Below, piece by piece: positions 34,689 to 43,384 of a stretch of 64,000 nucleotides of DNA (position 1 is its first letter; every line of letters starts with the position of its first letter). Under the pieces are notes generated by a model. It was given only the letters and a program-made list of their open reading frames with translations. It was not told where the DNA came from and made no database searches. Both the position numbers and the translations under genes were made by a program. Source of the DNA: an uncultured Victivallales bacterium (GTDB lineage: Bacteria; Verrucomicrobiota; Lentisphaeria; Victivallales; UBA1829); assembly GCA_934644965.1 (NCBI GenBank), contig CAKUDG010000007.1:45150-109149 (forward strand), in the 5' to 3' direction.

Positions 34689-35861
34689 ATGGAAAAAGTA
34701 AAGATCGGCATCATCGGCATCGGGAACATGGGCAGTCAGCATATACAATTCATCTCCCAGCTGCGGAACTGTACTCTGACAGCGATCTGCGATATCCGGG
34801 AGGATGTCCTGGAACGTTACCGCGACGAAAAATCCTTTGCGAAATTCTCCGACTCCGAAACCTTCTTCCGCGAAGCCGATACCGATGCGGTGATTATCGC
34901 AACACCTCATTATTCGCATGTTCCCCTTGCTCTCCGTGCTCTGGAATGCGGGAAGCACGTCATTGTGGAAAAGCCCATTGCCGTGGAAAAGGCCGATGCC
35001 GAACGCCTGGTGGCGGCGGCACCTCAGTATCCCTCCCAGCGTCTCTGCGCGATGTTCTGCCAGCGCACGATTCCAGCCCATATCCGGATCAAACGTCTGA
35101 TCGACAGCGGGGAACTCGGGCGCATCATGAGAGTCAACTGGATCATCACCAGCTGGTTCCGCACGCAGTTCTACTATGATTCCGGTGACTGGCGCGCCAG
35201 CTGGAGAGGCGAAGGCGGCGGTGTTCTCCTCAACCAGTGTCCTCATCAGCTGGACCTCATGCAGTGGTTCTTCGGCATGCCGGAGCGGATCAGCGCGCAC
35301 ATGACCTTCGGAAAATACCATGACATCGAAGTCGAGGACGATGTGACCGCTTATCTGGAATATCCCTCCGGAGCTACCGGCGTCTTCATCGCCTCCACCG
35401 GAGAGGCCCCCGGAAGCAACAGACTCGAAATCATGGCGGATCGCGGACGCGTGGTTCTCGAAAACGGAAAACTTACTTTCCTCCGCAATGAAACGCCCGT
35501 TTCCCGTTTCTGCCGCGAATCCCGTGTGGCTTTCAGCTCGCCTGAATGCTGGGATGTCACCATCCCGACCCGCATGTACAATGAACACATGCATCGCGAC
35601 ATCATTGAAAACTTTGCGGAATCCATTCTTCACAACGTTCCGCTGATCGCTCCCGCCGTCGAAGGCATCCGCGGTCTGGAACTCGGCAATGCCATGCTTC
35701 TTTCCCATCTGGAAAAGCGTCCGGTGGAGCTGCCGATTGATTCGGCTCTCTTTTCAGAGCATCTGAAAAAACTGATTGAGGGATCCAGATATCAGAAAAA
35801 GGCTCCTCCAGCGAAGACGGCGGCGGAGCCCCCTTCCGATTTTGGGAAATCCTTCAACTGA
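34689..35861 (+). CDS. Gfo/Idh/MocA-family oxidoreductase
   Basis: 390 residues. NAD(P)-binding GIIGIGNMGSQH (about 7-18) and AICDIRED, the EKPIAVEK motif (about 97-104) with the conserved lysine, and LLNQCPHQLDLMQWFFGMP (about 180-198) with the substrate-site histidine. The C-terminal 30 residues are a low-complexity Lys/Ala/Pro tail. It is the first gene downstream of the GntR/LacI-type regulator and its promoter region carries the matching operator candidate. Substrate unknown. Confidence 0.92.
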   Translation: MEKVKIGIIGIGNMGSQHIQFISQLRNCTLTAICDIREDVLERYRDEKSFAKFSDSETFFREADTDAVIIATPHYSHVPLALRALECGKHVIVEKPIAVEKADAERLVAAAPQYPSQRLCAMFCQRTIPAHIRIKRLIDSGELGRIMRVNWIITSWFRTQFYYDSGDWRASWRGEGGGVLLNQCPHQLDLMQWFFGMPERISAHMTFGKYHDIEVEDDVTAYLEYPSGATGVFIASTGEAPGSNRLEIMADRGRVVLENGKLTFLRNETPVSRFCRESRVAFSSPECWDVTIPTRMYNEHMHRDIIENFAESILHNVPLIAPAVEGIRGLELGNAMLLSHLEKRPVELPIDSALFSEHLKKLIEGSRYQKKAPPAKTAAEPPSDFGKSFN

Positions 35862-36021
35862 GTGCCGTCCCCCTCCCTCTCCGCCGCGCAGATACGGAGG
35901 AAGGAAGAAAAAAAGGCGCCCCGGATGAAGAAAAAATGAACGGAAGACGGAAGACAGAAAAAGGCGGACGGAAAAAATCAGCACACAAAACAAGACCCTT
36001 TGCAGAAGGAAGCACATTCAT

Positions 36022-36975
36022 ATGTACTTGACGGGATTTGCGGATGAGGCGTCTCCGGATCTGTCACAGCAGATCCGGGCAACGCGGGAACTGGGATGGA
36101 AATATATTGAAACACGCCGGATCGGAGAGAAGAACCTGGCTTCGCTGAGCGATGCGGAATTTGAGGAAGTCGAACGTCTGCTTTCCGATTCCGGAGTTTC
36201 CTTCAACTGTTACGGGAGCGCAGTCGCCAACTGGAGTCATCCGATTACGGAGGATCCGGAATCGAGTTATGACGAAATGAGCCGTGCGCTTCCGAGGATG
36301 AAGAAGCTGGGAATCCGCATGATCCGGATCATGAGTTTTGCCGTGCCTCAGGAACTCCGGGAAAACTCATGGAGCCTGGAAGAGGAAGTGGTGAAACGTC
36401 TGCGCGTGATTGTGAGGATGGCGGAGGAGGCGGACATCCTCTGCCTGCATGAAAACTGCATGAACTGGGGCGGCCTTTCGAGAGAACACACCCTGCGGCT
36501 GCTGGAACGGATCCCTTCCCCGAATTTCCGCTTGGTGTTCGATACGGGCAATCCCGTATTCAATATCGACTACAGCGGAGAGGAACCGCATGTGAAGATG
36601 CAGTCCTCCTGGGATTTCTACAGGGATGTCCGGGACTTCATTGCCTATGTCCATATCAAGGACGGGCGTTGTCCGGAACCGGGCAGGCAGGAGTTCACCT
36701 TCGCGGGGGAAGGCGACGGAGATGTCGTGCGGATTCTTTCCGATCTCATTGCCAGAGGGTATGACGGCGGCTTTTCCATCGAACCGCATGTCGCCACCGT
36801 CTTTCATGACAGCGACAACCGGAATGACAGCGCTCTCTGCCTCCAGCGGCGTTATGAAACCTACATCCGTTACGGACGCGCGTTTGAATCCCTCCTCTCC
36901 TCTCTGCTGTCCGCTTCTGCTGCCTCTTCTTCCGCCTCTTCTTCCGCCGGAGGAGGTGTCAGGGCGTCAGTGTGA
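36022..36975 (+). CDS. sugar phosphate isomerase/epimerase (TIM barrel)
   Basis: 317 residues from ATG 36022 with AAGGA upstream. TIM-barrel landmarks: FADEASPDL at the start, ADILCLHENCMNWG (glutamate, about 142), FRLVFDTGNPVF, IAYVHIKDGRC and GGFSIEPHVA (glutamate, about 254). A Ser/Ala tail (about 290-311) is not part of the fold. It follows the dehydrogenase by 160 bases on the same strand and probably shares its regulator. It is only distantly like the other two isomerases in the window. Confidence 0.88.
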   Translation: MYLTGFADEASPDLSQQIRATRELGWKYIETRRIGEKNLASLSDAEFEEVERLLSDSGVSFNCYGSAVANWSHPITEDPESSYDEMSRALPRMKKLGIRMIRIMSFAVPQELRENSWSLEEEVVKRLRVIVRMAEEADILCLHENCMNWGGLSREHTLRLLERIPSPNFRLVFDTGNPVFNIDYSGEEPHVKMQSSWDFYRDVRDFIAYVHIKDGRCPEPGRQEFTFAGEGDGDVVRILSDLIARGYDGGFSIEPHVATVFHDSDNRNDSALCLQRRYETYIRYGRAFESLLSSLLSASAASSSASSSAGGGVRASV

Positions 36976-37125
36976 AATAAAGAGGCATGTTTTCCCCCCT
37001 CCCCGGTGAGAAGCAAGGTGCAGGAAGGAGATCATTTCTGCCGTTTCCGTTTTCCCCCTTGACGACACACCGATGAGACAGGTGAAATGGCATGCTCTTC
37101 TCCCCGGATGCAGGAATGCACGCGG

Positions 37126-38487
37126 TCAAGCGAGGTCTTCTTCTCTGCAGAGGAAGGGAAGGATTTCCTTCAGATCCCCGGCTCCGATGACAGCAACAAG
37201 ATCACCCGGATGAAGTTCCGCCCGGACCTTGCGCGCCATATCCTCCCAGGACCCCCGGAGTGCGGAAGCGTTTTCTCCGGTGGCTTTTGCCAGATCTTCG
37301 GAAGAGAATTTTCCCTTTGCGGTCCAGGCGGCGAATACGGGCGTGATGAAGACGCGGTCCGCCTGTTGGAGGATTCGGGCGAAATCATTGAAATAACGTT
37401 CGAGCCGTGCGTATCGGTGAGGCTGGAAAATCATTACGAGTCTCTGTCCGGGATGAGTTGAACGCAACGCTTCCATGCTTGCGGCCAGCTCGGTGGGGTG
37501 ATGTGCGTAATCTTCGATGACCTGGAATGCTTTTCCGTCGAAACGGAGCGTCATTCTCCGCTCCACTCCGGGGAAACGGCTCAGCACTTCCGCCGCTTTC
37601 GGGCGCGGGAAACCGAGCATTTCAAGTGCAGTCAGCGCAGTCAGGGCATTCTGCTTCTGAAAGCGCCCCCAGGACCGGAGGACGGACTGGGGAAAGAGAA
37701 GATCCATCGTTGTTGTTGTGAGGGAGACGCTTTCTCCGCAACTGTCCTCCGGAGGGATCCGCGTAGCGCAAGGATGGGTGGAAAACAGTCGGTCCGCCGT
37801 CGGAGATCCCACATACAGAAGACGCTCGGACTGGGCGGCATAATTCCGGAAGTTTTCCATCAGGACTTCCACTCCGCCGAGAGTCCATGCGTGATCATCT
37901 TCCACATTGGTCACAATTCCGAGATGGGAGCGGATGCACGCATGAGTTCCATCGCTCTCATCCACTTCGGCGACGAAGAATTCCCCGTTTCCCGCCTCTC
38001 CGTTGTGCGGCCAGTTCCGGACCGTTCCTCCGATCAGGCATCCGGGAGCGGCCCCGAGTTCCGAAAGCGCGAAGGCCAGCATGGAGGAAACGGAGGTTTT
38101 TCCGTGGGATCCGCTGACCGTCACCGTTTTCCGGAAGAGATCCGCGAGAAGCCCGAGAGCCTCTCCCCTCCTCAGGATCAGGGCGTTTCTTTTCTGTGCC
38201 TCCAGGAGTTCGGGATTTTCCTTTCCCGCCGCGGAGCTGTGGATCAGCAAGAGCGGGAGGTCTGCAGGGGGGAGATTTTCGGTGCGGTGTCCCTGTGCCA
38301 CGGGGAGTCCCAGCGCCTTCAGTTCCCGCACGGCTTCGTTGTCCAGGAGATCGGATCCGCTGACCTCGAACCCCTTTTCGTGAAACAGTTTCATCAAAGG
38401 CTGGGTTCCCGCGCCCCCGCAGCCGACGAAATGGACATGCCCCTTCCCTTTCCTGAATGAATTCAGATTCAGAGCAGACTGTTTCAT
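37126..38487 (-). CDS. murC: UDP-N-acetylmuramate-L-alanine ligase
   Basis: 453 residues. It adds L-alanine to UDP-MurNAc, the first peptide step of peptidoglycan. Blocks: HFVGCGGAGTQPLMKL (nucleotide-sugar binding), VTVSGSHGKTSVSSML (ATP P-loop, about 118), FVAEVDESDGT, TNVEDDHAW, and the C-terminal VIEDYAHHPTELAASMEAL and IFQPHRYAR. It is slightly shorter than average. Mpl, a recycling ligase of the same fold, is the alternative. The start overlaps a glycoside hydrolase stop (ATGA); no other mur gene is nearby. Confidence 0.92.
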   Translation of the reverse strand: MKQSALNLNSFRKGKGHVHFVGCGGAGTQPLMKLFHEKGFEVSGSDLLDNEAVRELKALGLPVAQGHRTENLPPADLPLLLIHSSAAGKENPELLEAQKRNALILRRGEALGLLADLFRKTVTVSGSHGKTSVSSMLAFALSELGAAPGCLIGGTVRNWPHNGEAGNGEFFVAEVDESDGTHACIRSHLGIVTNVEDDHAWTLGGVEVLMENFRNYAAQSERLLYVGSPTADRLFSTHPCATRIPPEDSCGESVSLTTTTMDLLFPQSVLRSWGRFQKQNALTALTALEMLGFPRPKAAEVLSRFPGVERRMTLRFDGKAFQVIEDYAHHPTELAASMEALRSTHPGQRLVMIFQPHRYARLERYFNDFARILQQADRVFITPVFAAWTAKGKFSSEDLAKATGENASALRGSWEDMARKVRAELHPGDLVAVIGAGDLKEILPFLCREEDLA

Positions 38488-40034
38488 GAGATTTCCAGTA
38501 CAGAATCCCCCGCAGGGATGGAATGGGCATTCCCGTTGATTTTCAAAGTGTAGGGACGGTTGGAACGGATGCTGCAGCGCCCGTTTTCATAAAGCAGATC
38601 CGTGACCGTGTCTCCGAAGGAGAGATTCCGGATTCCGATTTTTCCCCGGATTTCAGGGGGAAGATGCCATTCGACCGTGCCGGTGAACGCATTGACACCG
38701 CTGACACCGATGACGTTTTCCAGGAAAAGCGAAATCGGCCCGAGAGCGGACCAGCCGCAGAAATCCGGCCGGACCAGACCTTTCCCTTCCGGCGGACAGG
38801 CGGGTTCGGCCTTGTTCGGAGAATAGCATTCCCAGATGGTGTGAGGAGAGAAATCGCGGTAGGTGCGGCTCATGTGGTCGACAATTCTTCTGGCGCAGCT
38901 GTTTGCAAGGTCGTAATGCCCGTAGTTTTCGAGACCCTTGATTCCCATGTATGCGGTGGGGAGCCAGAGGGATCCGCGCCAGTACTGGCCGTTCTCGGGA
39001 TTGAAGTCCGGGTCGTCGCGCGAGACGGTGGTCCAGGGGACTTTGCCCCCGAGTTTTGCGGGATCGCGGAGATAGCGCAGCATGCCGTTGACCTGGTCGG
39101 CGTCGGGGATGCAGGCGAGGAGCGGCCAGTAGGAGGCGGGCGTCAGACACTTCATGAATTCGTGAGTGTCCTCATGAATATCGTAATACATCGAATCTTT
39201 GCTGTCCCAGTAGAGGCGGTTGATTTTCGCTTTGAATTCCTCATATTTCCGCATCCAGGTGTCGGCAAGGGCGTCTTCACCGATGAGTTTTGCGCATTTG
39301 GAGATGAAGAGTGCGGAAAGGGCCTGCTGGGAAATGGCGTCCACCCAGAGCATTTTCGGATGGTTCGGGCGGTGGACGGCGCCGGCTTTTTCTCCGCTGC
39401 GTCCGCGGGGGGTGTTGTCCATGCCGCTGCGTCCGCCTTCCCAGAAATAGCCGTCTTCGCGTTTGATCAGGCAGGTGACGTTCCGGCAGGAGCCCTGCAG
39501 GAGAATCGGGGCCGTCAGGCTTTCCAGCCAGGCAAAATGTTTCTGAAGGTATTGCTTTTCCATGAGAAGCGTCCGGATATGTTCCAGATCGCCTGTCATG
39601 AGCGCATAGTTGTATTCGGCCCATGCGAACAGGGGGGGATTGTCCGGGATATGGATGACGATCCGCGTCCGGTCGCCCTCTTTCAGCCCGGTCCATTCCG
39701 GGAAGTTTGCGGGAACGACCAGTTCCGGAAGTTCACGCCCCTCATAAAGCGGCTGATAGAAGTTGTTCAGAGTCTCAATGCCGGGAAAGACGTTTGCCGC
39801 GTATTTGCAGAAGAACATCATGAAACAGGTGTCCCAGATCCAGATGTCCGTTTCGATGAAGGCCTCGTCCATATAGGGGTTCTGAGGCATGCCCGGGATG
39901 TCCTTCACATGGGCCCGGGCAAGATCCCAGGCCTTCCAGTAAAGATCCAGATACTCCGGTTTCTCTTCAAAGACGGGAACGGGAATTTCCTGTTTCCAGT
40001 CGGGATTGGCAATATCAAAGTTTTTGGGTTTCAT
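38484..40034 (-). CDS. MGH1-like (GH63-type) glycoside hydrolase
   Basis: 516 residues, no signal peptide. The (alpha/alpha)6-barrel pattern of mannosylglycerate hydrolase/GH63 relatives is visible: IWIWDTCFMMFFCKYAANVF (about 66), WVDAISQQALSALFISKCAK (about 235), the YWRGSLWLPTAYMGIKGL block (about 345) and TIWECYSPN (about 400). A C-terminal beta segment follows. The family cleaves alpha-glucosidic or alpha-mannosidic bonds; the substrate is not known. It starts behind AAGGAAAA and overlaps murC by four bases, an unusual pairing. Confidence 0.8.
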   Translation of the reverse strand: MKPKNFDIANPDWKQEIPVPVFEEKPEYLDLYWKAWDLARAHVKDIPGMPQNPYMDEAFIETDIWIWDTCFMMFFCKYAANVFPGIETLNNFYQPLYEGRELPELVVPANFPEWTGLKEGDRTRIVIHIPDNPPLFAWAEYNYALMTGDLEHIRTLLMEKQYLQKHFAWLESLTAPILLQGSCRNVTCLIKREDGYFWEGGRSGMDNTPRGRSGEKAGAVHRPNHPKMLWVDAISQQALSALFISKCAKLIGEDALADTWMRKYEEFKAKINRLYWDSKDSMYYDIHEDTHEFMKCLTPASYWPLLACIPDADQVNGMLRYLRDPAKLGGKVPWTTVSRDDPDFNPENGQYWRGSLWLPTAYMGIKGLENYGHYDLANSCARRIVDHMSRTYRDFSPHTIWECYSPNKAEPACPPEGKGLVRPDFCGWSALGPISLFLENVIGVSGVNAFTGTVEWHLPPEIRGKIGIRNLSFGDTVTDLLYENGRCSIRSNRPYTLKINGNAHSIPAGDSVLEIS

Positions 40035-40401
40035 CTGAATGGTTTTCCTTCCTTGTGCGCTTGTTTTTTATGACAGTGGGGTGGGGAGACTTCTCTTCCT
40101 CTCCTCCTCTGCTGCTCCGGCTGTATGATTCCCTTTCCTCCTGAAAGAACCGCGCAGGAGGAAGACGAAACGCGGCGGATAATAAGCGGAGAACGGTTTC
40201 TCCCTCAGCTGGCTTTTTCTCTTCGTCTCCCCGGAGGACTACTTGCTGTCGTATCCCGGACAGCGGCAGCCTGGACGGAACGGTGACAGTATGAATACGT
40301 TGAACCTGATTCCGGAACGGATGGAAGAGAAGACGCGCAGGGGAGTAAGTGAGGTTTGAAAAAAAGAAAGAGAGTGAAAAGGAAAATACGGCGCAGGTGT
40401 T
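40035..40401. other. intergenic region upstream of the glycoside hydrolase
   Basis: 367 bases between two minus-strand genes. I see no gene, no convincing promoter box and no clear hairpin. Confidence 0.4.
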
Positions 40402-40500
40402 TTATTTGTAATCGTCCATGTCGTCATAATCGTCATAATCGTCGTCGTCGTCGAGATCTGCTCCGAATTCGTCATCTTCTTCGAGGTCATCGTCATAATA
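40402..40500. repeat. GTCATAATC/GTC simple repeat encoding the acidic tail
   Basis: Trinucleotide-like repetition (GTCGTCATAATC units, then GTCGTCGTC) inside the zinc-ribbon gene. Confidence 0.7.
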
Positions 40501-40629
40501 CTCATCGTCTTCCTCGTTAATGACGGTATTGGCAGTGATCAGTGCGCCGCACTCGGGGCAGCAGCCATCTTCCGCCTCAATCAGTTTTTCATTGATTTCG
40601 ATGTCGCAGTAGGGGCAAATCATGACCAT
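40402..40629 (-). CDS. zinc-ribbon protein with acidic tail
   Basis: 75 residues from ATG 40629, a few bases behind AGGAG; the frame upstream is rejected. MVMICPYCDIEINE and CCPECGALI give a four-cysteine zinc ribbon with ligands about 20 residues apart. The last 40 residues are almost only Asp, Glu and Tyr. This resembles the short, acidic lysine-biosynthesis carrier-like and zinc-ribbon proteins, but lacks a conserved C-terminal EDWGE motif. The tail DNA is a simple GTC/ATC repeat. Function unknown; a nucleic-acid mimic or protein-binding role is a guess. Confidence 0.65.
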   Translation of the reverse strand: MVMICPYCDIEINEKLIEAEDGCCPECGALITANTVINEEDDEYYDDDLEEDDEFGADLDDDDDYDDYDDMDDYK

Positions 40630-40747
40630 TTTGTATCTCCTGGCTGGGGGTTGTCTTTCATCCAAGGCAATTATAAGAAAAAAACAGGAAATGTCAAACC
40701 CTTCTTTCCATTATTTTTGAACTTTTTCCGGGTTTTTCCGGGGCGGA

Positions 40748-42379
40748 TTATTTCGCCGGGGAGGAGGCTTCTTCCAGAAGCCGGGCAAGTTCTTTCTTTT
40801 TTTCTCCGGCGGGGAGCAGATACTGGAGCGGGGTTTTGCCGGATTTGTCCCGGATGTCCGGGCTGGCGCCGTGAGCGAGAAGAAGCTGGACCGCAGCGGT
40901 CAATGCGGGATTCTCCTGCTCTTCCGTTCCGGCCGCGGCGGCGCGGACGGCATGGGCGAGCGCGGTCATGCCGTTGATATCCTGTTCATTGAGAAAACGC
41001 TTCAAACTGCCTCCTTTCTGTCTGGAGATCAGGTAGTCGAGCAGATGAACCCGGCCGTTTTCAGCGGCGGTCATGAGGAGTGTGGTTCTTGTTCTGGGGT
41101 CTTTTCCCTTCAGAATGGCGGGATTGCTCTTCAGGGCTGCATCCAGGTATCTCACATCCGCTCCCGATTCGATGATCTTTTCCGTGCAGAGAAAATCCGG
41201 AAGTGTTCCCAGACGCATCAGTTCGGAAAACGCTTCATACGAATCATATTCCGCCGCGAGCACCAGCATCTGGCGCATGCGTTCCTTCTTGTTCCGCGAA
41301 TTTTCCTTCCGGAAAAACATGGCGATTTGTCGGGCCTGGTTCTGTCTGACGGCTTCTTCAAGCGTTTCCGCCCGGACACTGGAGCGGGCGGAAAGCATCA
41401 TTTCCCAGATTTTTTCCAGATTTTCCTTTTCTTCGGCGGAATGGGAGGAGGAGTTGCGGATGTTCAGATGCAGATCCCTGGCGTAAAGGAAGGCGTCTTT
41501 CCCGTTTCCGTCTTTTTTGAAGAGATCCGGTTTTTTCCGGAGAACGATTTCCACGGCGCTGGGATTCCCGGAAAGCACTGCGAGTATGAGGGGGGGCTGT
41601 CCCTCTTTGTTCTGGGCTGCGTTGATATCACGAATGCTGTTGACCCCGATGAGAAATTTTTTCAGATCCTTCTTGGCAAGCGCGTCTTCCAGAGAGATTT
41701 GCATGTCCTCCGCCATTTTTTTCTTCATCTGGATTCTTTCCTGTCTTCCGGGAAGGGCATTATATTTCTGGAGCATTTTCAGAATGGGGGATTTCTTGTC
41801 CCGACCGAAGACGGTGAGGGGACCTTCCTTCTTTTTGTTCAGATAGCTGATGTCGGCATCGTACTGGGCCATGATTTCGGCGGCTTTTTCAAAGCGGCGT
41901 CTGGCGTAATGCATCAATGCGGTCCATTCCTTTTCGGAATCGACGGCCTCCGTATTGGCGCCGGCCTGCAGGAGAATCTGCAGAATGATCAGTTCATTAT
42001 GGTTTGTCTTGTCCTCTTTATCTTTTGCTGCGAGAAGGAGCAGGGGGGTGGCGTCTGCAAAGGCCGGATACTTGAAATTCGGATCTGCTCCGGCCTGGAG
42101 AAGATAATAGACTCTTTTCGGGTCCAGTTCGTTGATTGCAATCAGAAGGGCGTTTTCCCCGCTGCGTCTGTCGGGGTTGTTGATGATTTCCTGAAGCCTG
42201 TCCGGCGGAATGCTCTTCAAGTATCTCAGAAAGTCATCCAGATACCCTTTTTCCGTAACCCGGAGCAGTTTCTTATGCAGATCTTCGGTGGTCTTTGTTT
42301 GTTTGTCATCGGCGGAGTGAAGCGTTTCGCCTGCAAAGATCAGCAGTCCGCAAAGCAGAAAGATGATGTTTCCTTTCAT
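40748..42379 (-). CDS. exported ankyrin-repeat protein
   Basis: 543 residues from ATG 42379; the 17-codon Arg/Lys-rich upstream extension is rejected. Residues 1-22 are a signal peptide (NIIFLLCGLLIFAGETLHSA). Ankyrin repeats occur in two blocks: about 75-165 (NALLIAINELDPKRVYYLLQ, AGADPNFK) and about 420-530 (TLLMTAAENGRVHLLDYLIS, LLLAHGASPDIRDKSGKTPL). The middle is degenerate helical repeat. Ankyrin domains bind proteins; the location is likely periplasmic. No neighbour suggests a partner. Confidence 0.8.
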   Translation of the reverse strand: MKGNIIFLLCGLLIFAGETLHSADDKQTKTTEDLHKKLLRVTEKGYLDDFLRYLKSIPPDRLQEIINNPDRRSGENALLIAINELDPKRVYYLLQAGADPNFKYPAFADATPLLLLAAKDKEDKTNHNELIILQILLQAGANTEAVDSEKEWTALMHYARRRFEKAAEIMAQYDADISYLNKKKEGPLTVFGRDKKSPILKMLQKYNALPGRQERIQMKKKMAEDMQISLEDALAKKDLKKFLIGVNSIRDINAAQNKEGQPPLILAVLSGNPSAVEIVLRKKPDLFKKDGNGKDAFLYARDLHLNIRNSSSHSAEEKENLEKIWEMMLSARSSVRAETLEEAVRQNQARQIAMFFRKENSRNKKERMRQMLVLAAEYDSYEAFSELMRLGTLPDFLCTEKIIESGADVRYLDAALKSNPAILKGKDPRTRTTLLMTAAENGRVHLLDYLISRQKGGSLKRFLNEQDINGMTALAHAVRAAAAGTEEQENPALTAAVQLLLAHGASPDIRDKSGKTPLQYLLPAGEKKKELARLLEEASSPAK

Positions 42380-42658
42380 TCTTCTCTTCCCCTTTCTTTC
42401 CCTTTCTTTCCCTTTCTGTTCTCTTGGCAACTGAATTTATTCCGGTGGAAAAATCCTCTTGTGCACATTGGCCGGAATGATTTCCCTTTTATTATCCGGT
42501 ATCTTCTGCAGCACTTTCTCTGCCGCAGAAGAAGGGGAGGTGCACGCCGCCGCCTCCTGTGTCGCTGCCTCCTGTGCCGTCGCCTGTCCCTGCAGCTGAT
42601 GATTTCTCTTCCTGCACAGCGGGGCGCGAGAGGGGGTGGATCCCTTCTCCCTTTCTCT
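42380..42658. other. intergenic region with short pyrimidine repeats
   Basis: It contains CTTCTGC/GCAGAAG (about 42504-42532), which could pair, and GCCTCCTGTG-type repeats. No T tract follows the stem, so I do not call a terminator. Confidence 0.35.
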
Positions 42659-43321
42659 TCAGCGCTTTTTCAGACGGCAGACATGTTCGGCAAGGTAGCG
42701 GTCGATGGCCGCACGGCGGATTCTCCAGAGTTTGCCGACCTTGGAAGCCTCCAGTTCTCCCGTCTGGAGCAGGGAATACATGCGTGTTCGTTTCAGTTTC
42801 AAGATATTCTGGGCTTCTTCAAAAGTCAGATATTCGGAAGGAGACATTGCCATGGAAATCGGGCTGTGAACGCCCGCGGCCTCCGCCTCCTCCTGGCGGC
42901 GGTCGATGACGGGGAGATGGCTGCTGGATGCAGTGTTTCCGTTCTTCCCGCCGGGAAGAATGTCCCGCAGAGAGAAACGGGTGCGGGAGCACTCCGGCAG
43001 ATCGGTCCGGAAGGCGGCGGGGAATTCATATTCCACTCGCAGAATGACGTAGACCCCTCCGGTTTTTTCCAGTTCCTCGTCCGTGGTCAGATAACTTCTG
43101 GAATTCCGGTTGCCGGCTTTCAGGAGGATGGAGCCGTCCGGCTGTCGGATGTACTGTCGGAGCAGCTCTCCGGACTGGTTCGGACGAAGAATCGCCAGCA
43201 TATCCGTATCCTGAGGCTTGATTCTGGCGCAGAAAAGTCTTGCTCCGGGCGGAATGGCAGGCATCAGAGCGGGGTCTGTTGCAGGAATGGTTTTGAAAAC
43301 AGATTCTTCCACAGTTTTCAT
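42659..43321 (-). CDS. S24-like domain fused to excisionase-type HTH
   Basis: 220 residues, ATG behind AAAGGGTG. The C-terminal 55 residues are a MerR/excisionase-like DNA-binding domain (LTFEEAQNILKLKRTRMYSL, GKLWRIRRAAIDRYL). Residues about 10-105 look like the LexA/CI C-terminal fold (ALMPAIPPGARLFCARI, LLRQYIRQPDGSILLKAGNR), but the usual serine of the SMxP motif is absent, so self-cleavage is unlikely. The domain order is the reverse of LexA. It lies 63 bases downstream of the RodZ-like gene on the same strand. Confidence 0.6.
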   Translation of the reverse strand: MKTVEESVFKTIPATDPALMPAIPPGARLFCARIKPQDTDMLAILRPNQSGELLRQYIRQPDGSILLKAGNRNSRSYLTTDEELEKTGGVYVILRVEYEFPAAFRTDLPECSRTRFSLRDILPGGKNGNTASSSHLPVIDRRQEEAEAAGVHSPISMAMSPSEYLTFEEAQNILKLKRTRMYSLLQTGELEASKVGKLWRIRRAAIDRYLAEHVCRLKKR

Positions 43322-43384
43322 GTCACCCTTTGTTTCCCCTTTCTCCCTTTTTCCTTTTCCAGAAGCCGGCAGGAACCAGATGGT

